From Psychromonas algicola (GTDB lineage: Bacteria > Pseudomonadota > Gammaproteobacteria > Enterobacterales > Psychromonadaceae): a stretch of 64,000 nt of DNA. The first letter of the stretch is position 1. Each line of letters starts with the position of its first letter. Position numbers and translations under genes: made by a program. The stretch covers positions 1 through 64,000 of the forward strand of contig NZ_SNUB01000015.1 of NCBI RefSeq assembly GCF_004378355.1, in the 5' to 3' direction. This document shows positions 27,647-41,296 of the stretch, piece by piece. A model generated the notes under the pieces. That model saw only the letters and a list, made by a program, of their open reading frames with translations. It ran no database searches and was not told the origin of the DNA.

Positions 27647-28351
27647 ATGTCAATAGAGTGCCACAATGCATTTATACTACATCGCCGTCCTTACGGAGAA
27701 ACAAGTCAAATCGTCGATTTGTTTTGTCAGGATGTAGGAAAAGTGAGTTTAGTTTTTAAAGGAGGGCGAAGCAGTACGCGAATGAAACGCGGTATGGCTC
27801 AGCCTTTTACATTATTACTGGCAAGTTACTTTGGTCGTGGCAGTTTAAAAACCGTTAAGTCGCTAGAGGCACAAACACAAGTTGTCCCTCTACATGGCCA
27901 ACGTTTATATATTGCTATGTATATTAATGAATTATTATATCGCCTGCTACAAGCAGAAACGGCCTGCGACGGCCTGTTTGAATGTTATCAAAAAACATTA
28001 ATTAGCATTGCACGCGATCAAGACCCACAAAAATCATTACGTTTATTTGAATTAACATTATTAGAAACATTGGGTTACGGCATTAATTTTGATCGTGATG
28101 TTTATAGTGATCAAGTGATCGAATCTGGTTTTGAATATCAATATAAACAACAACTTGGTTTTTTTGCAAAACAAGCTATCTGTAATCCTAAACAGGTTTA
28201 TGATGGGCAAGATATTATCAATTTATCTCAACGTGAACTCGATAGTGAAGCAACATTAAAAATGGCTAAACGCTTTTGTCGTCAAGCGTTAGCTGAATTA
28301 TTAGGTGATAAACCCTTGCATAGTCGTACTTTATTTGCAGCTGGTAAATAA
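27647..28351 (+). CDS. recO: DNA repair protein RecO
   Basis: RecO loads RecA onto SSB-coated DNA together with RecR. The 234-residue protein has the N-terminal OB fold (HNAFILHRRPYGETSQIVDLF), followed by the helical region with the conserved LFELTLLETLGYG. The gammaproteobacterial form lacks a complete zinc site, as seen here. It follows era by 48 bases and precedes pdxJ. Confidence 0.95.
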   Translation: MSIECHNAFILHRRPYGETSQIVDLFCQDVGKVSLVFKGGRSSTRMKRGMAQPFTLLLASYFGRGSLKTVKSLEAQTQVVPLHGQRLYIAMYINELLYRLLQAETACDGLFECYQKTLISIARDQDPQKSLRLFELTLLETLGYGINFDRDVYSDQVIESGFEYQYKQQLGFFAKQAICNPKQVYDGQDIINLSQRELDSEATLKMAKRFCRQALAELLGDKPLHSRTLFAAGK

Positions 28352-28409
28352 TTTAAATAACGAAGTCTATGCGGTTAACTAAAATAAACAGATAAATTAA
28401 GGAAAAAGC

Positions 28410-29150
28410 ATGAGCAAAATTTTATTGGGCGTGAATATCGATCATGTTGCAACACTTCGTAATGCACGTGGTACATGTTATCCAGAGCCTGCACATTTAG
28501 CAGCTGTTGCTGAAACTTCTGGTGCCGATGGCATTACTATTCATTTACGTGAAGATCGTCGACATATTCATGATCGTGATGTGGCTGTTTTAGCACAAAC
28601 ATTACAAACACGTATGAATCTTGAAATGGCTGTGACCGAAGAAATGGTTGAAATTGCTATTCAAACTAAACCTACCTTTGTCTGTTTGGTGCCTGAAAAG
28701 CGTGAAGAATTGACAACAGAAGGTGGATTAGATGTGGTCGGCAATTACGATAAAATTGCTGATGCTGTTAATCGTTTGAATGCCGCTAATATTCAAGTGA
28801 GTTTGTTTATTGATCCCGAAGCCGATCAAATTGATGCTGCCGTTAAAATGAAAGCCGCTTATGTTGAATTACATACAGGTCAGTATGCAGATGCTGAAAG
28901 CGATGAAATTCAAGAAGCTGAATTAGCACGTGTGGCTAAAGCAGCTACTTATGCACAACAAGCTGGCATTAAAGTTAATGCCGGTCATGGTTTGAATTAT
29001 CATAATGTAAAACCGATTGCAGCCTTGCCTGAAATTATCGAATTAAATATTGGTCATGCCATTGTTGCACGTGCTTTAGTTGATGGTTTTGCAACCGCAG
29101 TCAGTGAAATGAAACGTTTAATGGTTGAAGGTCGAAACCATAGCCTTTAA
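28410..29150 (+). CDS. pdxJ: Pyridoxine 5'-phosphate synthase PdxJ
   Basis: PdxJ condenses 1-deoxyxylulose 5-phosphate with 3-amino-2-oxopropyl phosphate to give pyridoxine 5'-phosphate, the last ring-forming step of DXP-dependent vitamin B6 synthesis. The 246-residue TIM barrel shows [16 protein letters not shown] at the start, [25 protein letters not shown] and [10 protein letters not shown], all family hallmarks. AAGGAAAA precedes the ATG. A 9-bp hairpin follows. Confidence 0.98.
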   Translation: MSKILLGVNIDHVATLRNARGTCYPEPAHLAAVAETSGADGITIHLREDRRHIHDRDVAVLAQTLQTRMNLEMAVTEEMVEIAIQTKPTFVCLVPEKREELTTEGGLDVVGNYDKIADAVNRLNAANIQVSLFIDPEADQIDAAVKMKAAYVELHTGQYADAESDEIQEAELARVAKAATYAQQAGIKVNAGHGLNYHNVKPIAALPEIIELNIGHAIVARALVDGFATAVSEMKRLMVEGRNHSL

Positions 29151-29159
29151 TTCATGTTG

Positions 29160-29183
29160 TTAGCCACTCTAATGAGTGGCTAA
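29160..29183 (+). terminator. Hairpin after pdxJ
   Basis: TTAGCCACT and AGTGGCTAA form a perfect 9-bp stem around a 6-base loop. The following tract is only moderately T-rich. Confidence 0.65.
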
Positions 29184-29218
29184 TCTTCATATCTATATTT
29201 TCCCGCTAGAGGTGTCCG

Positions 29219-30445
29219 TTGAGTTCAGCATCTTATATTGAACAGTTACGTAACCAATTTCCTATTTTAGATCAGCACGTTAATGATCACCCTTTGGTGT
29301 ATCTTGATAACGCCGCAACAACACAAAAACCACAATCCGTTATTGATGCTATTTGCGATTATTACCTACACAGTAATGCTAATGTGCATCGCGCTAGCCA
29401 TGCATTAAGTAATCGCTCAACACAATTGTTTGAAGCAAGCCGTGAGAAAGTGAAGTCATTTCTGAATGCTCAGCGTTCTGAAGAAATTATTTGGACCAAA
29501 GGCACAACGGAAGGCATTAATTTGTTAGCTAATGTGTTTGCTGAACAATTAACTGCGGGCGATGAAATCATCATTAGTGCGCTAGAGCACCATGCGAATA
29601 TCGTTCCATGGCAATTACTTGCATCAAAAACGGGGGCTGTTATTCGAGTTGTTCCGCTGGCTTCTGAGCAGACTCTAGATATGCAAGCGTTTCAACGTTT
29701 GTTAAATGTAAAAACTAAACTTGTCTCTATTGCGCATGTGTCTAATGCATTGGGCATTATCAATCCTATAAAAGACATTACCGAATTAGCACATCAACAG
29801 GGAGCGAAAGTCATTATTGATGGTGCTCAAGCCGTTGCGCATCTCGCTGTAGATGTGCAACAACTTGATTGTGATTTTTATCTTTTCTCTGGTCATAAAT
29901 TGTTTGCACCTACGGGAGTTGGCGTTTTATATGGAAAGTATGATTTATTAAATAAGCTTCCTGTCTGGCAGGGCGGGGGAGAAATGATTAAAAGCGTAAG
30001 TTTTGAAGAAACAACTTACAATGAACTCCCTTTTAAATTCGAAGCAGGAACACCTAATATTTCAGGAGTCATCGCTTTAGGTGCTGCCATTGATTTCGTT
30101 AATGATTTAAATAGAAACGTATGTGAAGAGTATGAAAAAAAATTACTCGAGTATACTGAAAATGCATTGAATCAAATAGCAGAGGTAACTGTGTTAGCTA
30201 ATGGGGTAGCTAAGTCTGGTGCAATTAGTTTTATTGTCAATGGTGAACATAGTGCTGATATTGCTATGTTACTAAATGCACAGGGCATAGCTGTTAGAAG
30301 TGGCGCACATTGCGCGATGCCTTTAATGCAACACCTTCATTGTAATGGCACGGTTCGCGTGTCTTTTTCAGTTTATAATACGCTTGATGAAGCGAAAGCT
30401 TTTATATCATCATTAAATAAAGTCATTGAGTTGTTAGTTGATTAA
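29219..30445 (+). CDS. Group II cysteine desulfurase (SufS/CsdA family)
   Basis: This PLP enzyme takes sulfur from cysteine and passes it on as persulfide for Fe-S or other thio-cofactor synthesis. The PLP Lys is K227 (FSGHKLFAPTG) and the active-site Cys is C365 in RSGAHCAMPLM, the group II loop. Other marks are LDNAATTQKP near the start and WTKGTTEGINL. The length, 408 residues, suits SufS or CsdA. The GTG start follows AGAGG. No csdE or other suf gene is adjacent; instead mazG follows, so the sulfur acceptor is not shown by context and I leave the symbol empty. Confidence 0.9.
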   Translation: MSSASYIEQLRNQFPILDQHVNDHPLVYLDNAATTQKPQSVIDAICDYYLHSNANVHRASHALSNRSTQLFEASREKVKSFLNAQRSEEIIWTKGTTEGINLLANVFAEQLTAGDEIIISALEHHANIVPWQLLASKTGAVIRVVPLASEQTLDMQAFQRLLNVKTKLVSIAHVSNALGIINPIKDITELAHQQGAKVIIDGAQAVAHLAVDVQQLDCDFYLFSGHKLFAPTGVGVLYGKYDLLNKLPVWQGGGEMIKSVSFEETTYNELPFKFEAGTPNISGVIALGAAIDFVNDLNRNVCEEYEKKLLEYTENALNQIAEVTVLANGVAKSGAISFIVNGEHSADIAMLLNAQGIAVRSGAHCAMPLMQHLHCNGTVRVSFSVYNTLDEAKAFISSLNKVIELLVD

Positions 30446-30506
30446 CTCATCAGCTAACTTATTTCATCTTTTAATTGTTTAATTTTATCGTGTTACGGAA
30501 ACCAAT

Positions 30507-31316
30507 ATGTCAGCTAATCTAACTCAGTTATTATCTATTATGGAACAATTAAGAACGCCTGAAACAGGTTGCCCATGGGATTTAAAGCAAACCTTTGATA
30601 GTGTGGTGCCACATACTATTGAAGAAGCTTATGAAGTCGCTGATGCCATTGCGAATAAAGATTTTGATGATCTTAAAGGTGAGTTAGGTGATTTATTGTT
30701 TCAGGTTGTTTTTTACGCGCAAATGGCCAAAGAAAAAGGCTTATTTGAGTTTGATGATATTTTAGAAGTCTTAAATGAAAAGTTAATTCGTCGCCATCCG
30801 CACGTATTCGCGTCTTCTGAATTTACAAGCGATGAAGAGATAAATGCGAATTGGGAAGCAGAGAAAGAAAAAGAACGCCTTAAAAAAGCCAAATCACTGA
30901 ATGTGGAAGAAAGTATTTTAGATAACATTCCATTAGCGTTACCCGCAATGACACGCGCTTACAAAATTCAAAAACGTGCAGCCAGTGTCGGCTTTGATTG
31001 GACTGAATTGGAGCCTGTGATTGCTAAGATTCATGAAGAAATTGATGAAGTGTTGGTAGAAGTTAAACGAACGGATTTAAATGAAGCAGATCAAAAAGCA
31101 CGTATTGTTGACGAGCTAGGGGATTTATTGTTTGCTAACGTGAATCTTGTTCGTCACTTAAAGGCTAATCCAGAGCAAGTGTTAAACCAAGCTAATCATA
31201 AGTTTTCAGATCGTTTCCGTTTGGTAGAAAAGCAAGTTAAATCCCTAGGAAAGGAAATGGGAGAGTGTACTTTAAATGAGTTAGATGCAATCTGGAATGA
31301 GATTAAAAAGAAATAA
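30507..31316 (+). CDS. mazG: Nucleoside triphosphate pyrophosphohydrolase MazG
   Basis: MazG hydrolyses NTPs to NMPs and pyrophosphate, cleaning damaged nucleotides and modulating stress responses. The 269 residues carry two MazG folds. The first has CPWDLKQTFDSVVPHTIEEAYEV and the EExxE...D metal pattern (GELGDLLFQVVFYA). The second repeats it as EIDEVLVE...DELGDLLFANVNLVRHL. It lies just before pyrG, the common order, although relA, often found upstream, is absent here. Confidence 0.97.
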   Translation: MSANLTQLLSIMEQLRTPETGCPWDLKQTFDSVVPHTIEEAYEVADAIANKDFDDLKGELGDLLFQVVFYAQMAKEKGLFEFDDILEVLNEKLIRRHPHVFASSEFTSDEEINANWEAEKEKERLKKAKSLNVEESILDNIPLALPAMTRAYKIQKRAASVGFDWTELEPVIAKIHEEIDEVLVEVKRTDLNEADQKARIVDELGDLLFANVNLVRHLKANPEQVLNQANHKFSDRFRLVEKQVKSLGKEMGECTLNELDAIWNEIKKK

Positions 31317-31577
31317 ATTGAGCGGTGTGAATTTAAGATATTGAATTCCTTTATGGATAGCGAATAAAAGCAGTTTATTAGCAATAAACTACTTTTATTG
31401 TTTGTCGAAAATTACAGTGCTTGTTATACTATTGTCCCATCTAAATGTTCAATTTTCTCCATTTTGATAAAGCGGTCACATTTCAATACTCATACTTCAC
31501 TTATTGATAAGCTGAAGTTTTTTGCTGTGAAACGTTTTTATTAATGGCGAGATTAGCACTCTTATTCTCATTGTTAA

Positions 31578-33230
<1,653 letters not shown>

Positions 33231-33280
33231 TTTTTATTGACCAGATAACATTAGTTTGTTAAAAAATTACCCAATAAAAA

Positions 33281-33303
33281 GGTTGCCGCTTTATATGGCA
33301 ACC
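33281..33303. other. Small hairpin between pyrG and eno
   Basis: GGTTGCC (33281-33287) and GGCAACC (33297-33303) are perfect inverted copies with a 9-base loop. No T-tract follows directly, so it could be an RNA-stabilising or processing element or a weak terminator. Confidence 0.5.
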
Positions 33304-33336
33304 GATACAAGCATTTTTAAATTTTATTTTTACTAA

Positions 33337-35650
<2,314 letters not shown>

Positions 35651-35796
35651 ACTTATCTTTGACTGATATAAAAATGCCACAGGTTAAGCAGCTCAAGACT
35701 CTCCTTTTTAGCTTTTAGAGTTAACTACCGATATCTTCTTGATAGCTCCAAGGGTAGAATGCCGTTTTTTATTTATTGAATGTTATCGAGGTGGTT

Positions 35797-36357
35797 GTGC
35801 CTTTTATTATTGATTTATTGGGTTGGACAAGTGTTTTCTTTTATATTCTATTACTCGTGTTCAATAGAATGAAAAATATGCGAGTGGCATCATTTCTTTC
35901 AGTTATCAATGATGTGATATGGGGTATTTTAATTGGTGTGATGCCTAAAGTTTTACTTAACTTAGTTGTAGGCAGTGTTAATTTATATCGTTATATTTGC
36001 GACTTTACTGAAGTGCCGGCCAATATAGTTCGTTTGATATTAGCGACTATGATTGCATTTCTACTTTATGCGACTTACTTTTCTATTAATGATTATCTAG
36101 CAAACCCATCTCAAGGGCTTTTACTCACTTGGGTTGATTTTGCTATTATTTTAACTGCATTGAGTGTTAAGAATTTACGCCTATTCCAACTCTTTATGTT
36201 TTTGTCTGCCTTTGTTGGCGGATACGCTTATTATTTATTAGGCATTGAACAAATGCTTGTTATTAAAGCTATTGTTGGCTTGATTATGCTTCATAAGCTA
36301 TTTATTAATCCTTTATTTCCTAAGCTTGAAAGTGTTCTTTTCTTCTGGAATAAGTGA
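35797..36357 (+). CDS. YgjV-like inner membrane protein
   Basis: This integral membrane protein of about 186 residues has six hydrophobic segments. It shows the YgjV-like opening (LLGWTSVFFYILLLV, then NRMKNMR, then FLSVINDVIWGILIG). It is a distant relative of the protein at 12282-12812 in layout, though sequence identity is low. I favour the GTG at 35797, with GAGG five bases upstream; an in-frame TTG at 35776 would add seven residues. Its promoter must lie between the eno-derived array and the gene. Its function is unknown. Confidence 0.65.
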   Translation: MPFIIDLLGWTSVFFYILLLVFNRMKNMRVASFLSVINDVIWGILIGVMPKVLLNLVVGSVNLYRYICDFTEVPANIVRLILATMIAFLLYATYFSINDYLANPSQGLLLTWVDFAIILTALSVKNLRLFQLFMFLSAFVGGYAYYLLGIEQMLVIKAIVGLIMLHKLFINPLFPKLESVLFFWNK

Positions 36358-36463
36358 TTTTCTTAATATTTAAGAAGTTTCACTGACACTTAGCTTAAGT
36401 AGGTTGATTTTAATTTCTCTATGAATATGGGATGATTCACTTTTTAGATTGAGTTTAAACATC

Positions 36464-36745
36464 ATGCGCTTACTGTTAATCACATTTATTTTTCTATTTG
36501 CCTTATTACAATATCATTTGTGGTTTGGCAAAAATGGATTACGAGATCACCGAGAATTAGAGCAAGAAGTTGAACTTGCTCTTTCCGGGAATGCTGAGTT
36601 GGTGACTCGAAACCAAGTTATGTTTTCTGAAATTGATAACCTTAAAACAGGTACGGATGCTGTCGAAGAGCGTGCCCGTAATGAACTGGGTTTGATTAAA
36701 GAAGGTGAAACTTTTTTCCGTATTGTGCCTAAAGAAGAAAATTAA
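36464..36745 (+). CDS. ftsB: Cell division protein FtsB
   Basis: FtsB is a small bitopic protein that joins FtsL and FtsQ in the divisome. The 93 residues begin with one membrane helix (RLLLITFIFLFALLQYHLWFG) followed by a coiled coil (LEQEVELALSGNAELVTRNQVMFSEIDNLK). It ends with ARNELGLIKEGETFFRIV, the conserved FtsB tail. I start at the ATG at 36464, which gives the usual MRLL opening. ispD follows after three bases, the standard gammaproteobacterial order. Confidence 0.95.
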   Translation: MRLLLITFIFLFALLQYHLWFGKNGLRDHRELEQEVELALSGNAELVTRNQVMFSEIDNLKTGTDAVEERARNELGLIKEGETFFRIVPKEEN

Positions 36746-36748
36746 TAT

Positions 36749-37447
36749 ATGACGAAACCTTCTTTTTCAGTGGTTATACCCGCTGCTGGTATTGGTAAGC
36801 GAGTTGGAGCTGATATTCCCAAGCAATATTTATCTATCTTAGGTAAAACAATTATTGAGCATAGCCTACAGCCCTTTTTAGATCATGCTGAAATACAAAG
36901 GGTTATTGTGTCTATTGCTAAAAATGATCAATGGTTCAAATATTTAGCGATTTCTAAACACCCTAAGTTACAAATTGTAGAAGGGGGGAAAGAAAGAGTA
37001 GATTCAGTATTAAGTGCATTACAGCAATTACATGCAGATGACATCGTTTTAGTGCATGATGCCGCTAGGCCTTGTATTCAAAAATCTGATATTGATAAAT
37101 TGATTACGCATGCAAAAAGTAATTCTTGCGGAGCTATGTTGGCGTATCGTGTTCGCGATACCATGAAAAGAAGCGACCATAATAAGCAAGTTAAAAGCAC
37201 GGTTGATCGAGAGAATTTATGGCATGCGCTAACGCCACAATTGTTTAACAATCAAGCATTGATCCACGCAATAACAACAATACAAGATCAGCATTTAATA
37301 ACCGATGAAGCTTCTGCTATAGAAATGTCAGGTGGTGATGTTGTTATTATTGAAGGTCGTAGTGACAATCTAAAAGTGACGCAATCAGAAGACTTGTTGC
37401 TTGCTGAATTTTATCTTTCTAATTTTTATTCTAAGGAAAAGAAATGA
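36749..37447 (+). CDS. ispD: 2-C-methyl-D-erythritol 4-phosphate cytidylyltransferase IspD
   Basis: IspD makes CDP-methylerythritol in the non-mevalonate isoprenoid pathway. The 232-residue protein has the nucleotidyltransferase motif [27 protein letters not shown] (metal Asp) and [16 protein letters not shown], all family marks. It starts three bases after ftsB and overlaps ispF by four bases, forming a tight ftsB-ispD-ispF-truD-surE operon. Confidence 0.98.
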   Translation: MTKPSFSVVIPAAGIGKRVGADIPKQYLSILGKTIIEHSLQPFLDHAEIQRVIVSIAKNDQWFKYLAISKHPKLQIVEGGKERVDSVLSALQQLHADDIVLVHDAARPCIQKSDIDKLITHAKSNSCGAMLAYRVRDTMKRSDHNKQVKSTVDRENLWHALTPQLFNNQALIHAITTIQDQHLITDEASAIEMSGGDVVIIEGRSDNLKVTQSEDLLLAEFYLSNFYSKEKK

Positions 37448-37926
37448 TCCGAATTGGTCATGGTTATGATGTACATAAGTTTGGTGGTGAAGGTCCAATA
37501 ACGCTTGCCGGTGTAAAAATTCCTTATATTCAAGGTTTGATTGCTCACTCTGATGGTGACGTTGTGATACACGCATTCTGTGATGCTATTTTGGGCGCTC
37601 TTGCCTTAGGCGATATTGGTCGTCATTTTCCTGATAATGATGATGCTTATAAAAATATTGATAGTAGAAAGCTACTGTTTGATGTTTATAAACTAGCAAC
37701 AGAAAAAGGTTATCGCTTAGGTAACGCTGATATTACCATTATTGCTCAAGCACCTAAAATGGCGCCTTTTATAAATGATATGTGCACAGAGTTAGCGCGT
37801 GTATTAGACATAAAAGAAGGTGATATTAATGTTAAAGCGACAACTACGGAAGAATTAGGTCCAATGGGACGTAAAGAAGGGATCTCTACTCACGCTGTGG
37901 TGATCCTATTAAAGGATACTAAATGA
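37444..37926 (+). CDS. ispF: 2-C-methyl-D-erythritol 2,4-cyclodiphosphate synthase IspF
   Basis: IspF cyclises CDP-methylerythritol phosphate, two steps after IspD. The 160-residue protein begins [14 protein letters not shown] with metal ligands Asp9 and His11, and has [20 protein letters not shown] and [10 protein letters not shown]. The C-terminal signature [17 protein letters not shown] is complete. It overlaps both ispD and truD by four bases. Confidence 0.98.
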   Translation: MIRIGHGYDVHKFGGEGPITLAGVKIPYIQGLIAHSDGDVVIHAFCDAILGALALGDIGRHFPDNDDAYKNIDSRKLLFDVYKLATEKGYRLGNADITIIAQAPKMAPFINDMCTELARVLDIKEGDINVKATTTEELGPMGRKEGISTHAVVILLKDTK

Positions 37927-38966
37927 GTGATAACACGATTGAAAAGGTTATCTATCCGCTAGATTTTAATTACTTATACGGTAAACCAACTTGCACCGCG
38001 CGATTTAAACAACACTGTGAAGACTTTAGAGTTGAAGAGTATTTAGACTTCGAATTAACAGGTGAAGGAGAGCATGTTTGTTTATGGGTTAAGAAAGTGG
38101 GGGAAAACACTGATTATCTCGCTCGTCAATTAGCTAAGTTCGCAGGTATTGCAGCAAAAAATGTAAGTTACGCGGGATTAAAAGATCGCCAAGCTGAAAC
38201 TTACCAATGGTTTTCTTTATATATTCCAGGAAAAATTACGCCTGATTTTGATCAGTTTGAACTTGAAGGTGTCACAATACTCAAAGTGATTCGTCATAAT
38301 AAAAAACTACGAACGGGTTGTTTATCTGGAAATAGTTTCGCTATCGTATTGCGAGAGGTTTCTGATAAAACAGAATTACAAGCAGCTTTAGATAAAGTCC
38401 AACATGGTGTGCCAAATTACTTTGGTAATCAACGTTTTGGATTTGATGGACATAATGTTAACGCCGCACTGCAGTTATTTAATGGACGAAAAATAAAAGA
38501 TCGTTTTAAGCGCGGTATGTATTTAAGCGCGGCAAGAAGCTATCTATTTAACACTGTGATATCACAGCGTATTCAAGATAATTTACAATCAACACCATTA
38601 TTAGGCGATTGTGTGCAGTTTGTTGCTAACCGTTCTTTCTTTCCCTTGCCGGATTTATCTGACTCAACAATGCAACGATTATCTTCTCGTGAAGTCTGTT
38701 TAACTGCGCCTTTATGGGGAGCGGGTGAATTAACATCGGCAGATGATGCCAAACAATATGAATTAAATTGTCTGCAACCCTTTGAAAACTTACAAGCAGG
38801 TCTTGCCAAAGAGGGCTTAAAACAAGAACGTCGTCCTTTATTATTAATACCTGAGAAGTTTAGTTATCAGTGGCTAGATGACGAATCTGTGAAAATCGAG
38901 TTTTATTTACCTTCTGGTTGTTATGCGACTAGTATTATTCGCGAACTCATAGAGGTAAACGCATGA
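37923..38966 (+). CDS. truD: tRNA pseudouridine(13) synthase TruD
   Basis: TruD converts U13 of tRNA-Glu to pseudouridine. The 347 residues show the catalytic motif [10 protein letters not shown] with Asp88, and NYFGNQRFG (about 159) followed by the inserted TruD domain and SYLFN. The C-terminus is [13 protein letters not shown]. Length and position in the ispF-truD-surE series are standard. Confidence 0.97.
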   Translation: MSDNTIEKVIYPLDFNYLYGKPTCTARFKQHCEDFRVEEYLDFELTGEGEHVCLWVKKVGENTDYLARQLAKFAGIAAKNVSYAGLKDRQAETYQWFSLYIPGKITPDFDQFELEGVTILKVIRHNKKLRTGCLSGNSFAIVLREVSDKTELQAALDKVQHGVPNYFGNQRFGFDGHNVNAALQLFNGRKIKDRFKRGMYLSAARSYLFNTVISQRIQDNLQSTPLLGDCVQFVANRSFFPLPDLSDSTMQRLSSREVCLTAPLWGAGELTSADDAKQYELNCLQPFENLQAGLAKEGLKQERRPLLLIPEKFSYQWLDDESVKIEFYLPSGCYATSIIRELIEVNA

Positions 38967-39709
38967 TGTTATTGATTAGTAATGATGATGGTGTATTAGC
39001 GCCTGGTTTGCTAGCTTTGCAACAACACTTGTGTCAAATTCACCAAATTGAGACCATGGTGGTTGCACCTGAGCGAAATCATAGTGGAGCAAGCAATTCG
39101 TTAACACTTGAGCAACCATTAAGAAAGCAAGCACTAGCAAATGGCTTTATTTCAGTGAATGGAACGCCTACTGATTGTGTGCACTTAGCATTAAATGAAT
39201 TATGCCCTTATCCACCTCAGTTGGTTGTTTCTGGCATTAATGCTGGCGCTAATATGGGCGATGATGTTTTATATTCAGGCACCGTTGCTGCGGCAATGGA
39301 AGGGCGCTTCTTGGGGTTGCCTGCTGTGGCTGTTTCTTTAAATGGTACGAAGCATTATGAAACGGCGGCCATTTATGCAAAAAAAATAGTGGAAGGGCTA
39401 CTTAAAACGTCGCTTCCACATCATCAAGTTTTGAATATCAATGTACCCGATTTACCGGTTGATCAAATCAAAGGCATTAAGATAACGCGTTTGGGTAAAC
39501 GTCATAAAGCGGAAATGATTGAAAAAAGCATGGATCCAAGGGGGCGAGAAATATTTTGGGTCGGGCCTCCAGGCGAAATCGCTGATGCAGGCGAAGGAAC
39601 TGATTTTCATGCTGTACAAACCGGGTATGTGTCAATAACCCCGCTTAAAGTTAATTTAACAGCATTAGAACAATTACCTGTATTAGAGAATTGGTTGAAT
39701 ACCTTATAG
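38963..39709 (+). CDS. surE: 5'/3'-nucleotidase SurE
   Basis: SurE is a metal-dependent nucleoside monophosphatase and stationary-phase survival protein. The metal site is SNDDG (Asp8, Asp9 when starting at 38963), with later [27 protein letters not shown] and [25 protein letters not shown]. The 248-residue length is usual. Its ATG overlaps the truD stop. Using the first of two adjacent ATGs gives the same Asp numbering as E. coli. Confidence 0.97.
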   Translation: MMLLISNDDGVLAPGLLALQQHLCQIHQIETMVVAPERNHSGASNSLTLEQPLRKQALANGFISVNGTPTDCVHLALNELCPYPPQLVVSGINAGANMGDDVLYSGTVAAAMEGRFLGLPAVAVSLNGTKHYETAAIYAKKIVEGLLKTSLPHHQVLNINVPDLPVDQIKGIKITRLGKRHKAEMIEKSMDPRGREIFWVGPPGEIADAGEGTDFHAVQTGYVSITPLKVNLTALEQLPVLENWLNTL

Positions 39710-39744
39710 ACGAAACTTATCGTTAAAATAAAAAGAGAGATTTA

Positions 39745-40326
39745 GTGAAAATATTTGCTCCCCTGTATAAAAAAGTAATGCTTTGGTCTGAACATAAATA
39801 TGCGCCTTGGTATTTGTATTCTATGGCTTTTATTGAATCTATCTTTTGGCCTGTGCCTGTGGATATTATGCTTGCTCCTATGGCTTTATCTAAACCGCAT
39901 CTTGCTTGGCGTTTTGCTTTCTGGTCCACTGTGTTTTCTGTCTTAGGTGGTGCAGTAGGTTATTATTTAGGGTATTTTTTATATGATCCTGTTGTGTTAC
40001 CTTTTATCGAAATGATGGGGTATCAAGATAAAATGCTAACGGCTGAATCTTGGTTTGGGCAATGGGGAATACTTGTTATTTTTATTGCTAGCTTTACACC
40101 TATTCCTTTTAAAGTATTTACAGTTAGCGCTGGAATGATGGGCATGGTATTTGCTCCTTTTTTATTAACTGCGTTGGTTGGACGTGGATTACGTTTTTTC
40201 TTAGTCGCTGGTTTAATGGTATTAGGAGGCAAAAAAATGGAAGCAAAATTAAGTCAATATATCGATATTCTTGGTTGGGGGACAATAATTGCCGCTATTA
40301 TTCTTTATCTGATCCTAAAGTATTAA
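39745..40326 (+). CDS. yqaA: YqaA-family inner membrane protein (DedA-like)
   Basis: This 193-residue protein of the DedA/VTT type has four to five membrane segments. It shows MAFIESIFWPVPVDIMLAPMAL near residue 30 and IASFTPIPFKVFTVSAGMMGM later, the conserved Pro-rich re-entrant motifs of this group. YqaA proteins regularly sit between surE (or pcm) and nlpD. The family is implicated in membrane lipid handling, but a specific function is not known. Confidence 0.88.
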   Translation: MKIFAPLYKKVMLWSEHKYAPWYLYSMAFIESIFWPVPVDIMLAPMALSKPHLAWRFAFWSTVFSVLGGAVGYYLGYFLYDPVVLPFIEMMGYQDKMLTAESWFGQWGILVIFIASFTPIPFKVFTVSAGMMGMVFAPFLLTALVGRGLRFFLVAGLMVLGGKKMEAKLSQYIDILGWGTIIAAIILYLILKY

Positions 40327-40333
40327 TTTAATT

Positions 40334-41191
40334 GTGAAAGCCTTACTACTCTTAACATTACTTTTCTTAACTGCATGTTCTTCAACGGAAGGGCGTGCCC
40401 CTGTCTATGATGCAATATCAAATAAAAGTAGTTCTGAAGGCAAAGTTGGCACACACATTGCTCGTACTAAAATAATAGGGCAAGACACTTATACGGTTCG
40501 TCCTGGTGATACTATGTATTCGATCGCTTGGCGTGCAGGTATAGATGTTAATGTATTGATTAAACGAAATAATATTAAAAAACCTTACACTATTCATACA
40601 GGTCAGGTTCTTAAGTTATATGAAAATAATCAAAAAACAGTTTCTAATTCACAAAATACAAAAAATCAAGGCTTAATAGGCTGCACAGCTCAAAGCTGCA
40701 AGAAAAAAACACAATCAAAGGTTGTTATAAAATCATCAAAAGAATATCCTGTTAAAGTAAGTGGTGAAAAAATAGTCAAAGAAGAGCGAGTTAATCAATC
40801 TGAGACTATTCAAAAAGTAACGGGGTGGAAATGGCCAAGTAAAGGGAAATTAACAAAGACCTTTGCAAATTCAGTTCAAGGGATGAAAGGAATATCCATT
40901 TCTAATACGCGTGGCACACCTGTTTATGCAGCGGCTTCAGGTAAGGTTGTTTATTCTGGAAGCGGGTTAAGAGGTTATGGGAACCTTATTATTATCAGGC
41001 ATAACTATGACTATTTAAGTGCTTATGCACATAACGAAAAATTACTAATAAAAGAGAACGAACAAGTAAAAGTTGGTCAAAAAATAGCAATAATGGGTGA
41101 TAGTGGTACAGACTCTGTCCGCTTACATTTTGATATTCGATATCGGGGCAAGTCAGTTGACCCCCTGCGTTATCTACCTAAACGACGTTGA
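40334..41191 (+). CDS. nlpD: Murein hydrolase activator NlpD
   Basis: NlpD is an outer-membrane lipoprotein that activates the amidase AmiC during cell separation. The N-terminus has the lipobox LLFLTAC (Cys at about residue 15). A LysM domain follows (TYTVRPGDTMYSIAWRAGIDV, about 53-98). A C-terminal LytM/M23 domain (about 165-285) contains GISISNTRGTPVYAA and RLHFDIRYRGKSVDPLRYL, with a degenerate metal site as expected for an activator. The GTG start lies eight bases after yqaA. rpoS follows, and the main rpoS promoter is usually inside nlpD. Confidence 0.95.
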   Translation: MKALLLLTLLFLTACSSTEGRAPVYDAISNKSSSEGKVGTHIARTKIIGQDTYTVRPGDTMYSIAWRAGIDVNVLIKRNNIKKPYTIHTGQVLKLYENNQKTVSNSQNTKNQGLIGCTAQSCKKKTQSKVVIKSSKEYPVKVSGEKIVKEERVNQSETIQKVTGWKWPSKGKLTKTFANSVQGMKGISISNTRGTPVYAAASGKVVYSGSGLRGYGNLIIIRHNYDYLSAYAHNEKLLIKENEQVKVGQKIAIMGDSGTDSVRLHFDIRYRGKSVDPLRYLPKRR

Positions 41192-41296
41192 CCTTTGATT
41201 AGCTGCTACTTGTTTAAGTTTTTTGATAAGAAATATGGCTATTACAATAATAATATAACATCAAAATAATTAGAGCTTAGATAGGGAGCGTTAACC

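Noticed and set aside
39745-40326. yqaA as undecaprenyl-phosphate phosphatase
   Set aside because: The membrane layout and motif FTPIPFKVFTVSAG are of the YqaA/DedA type; the phosphatase families have different active-site motifs.
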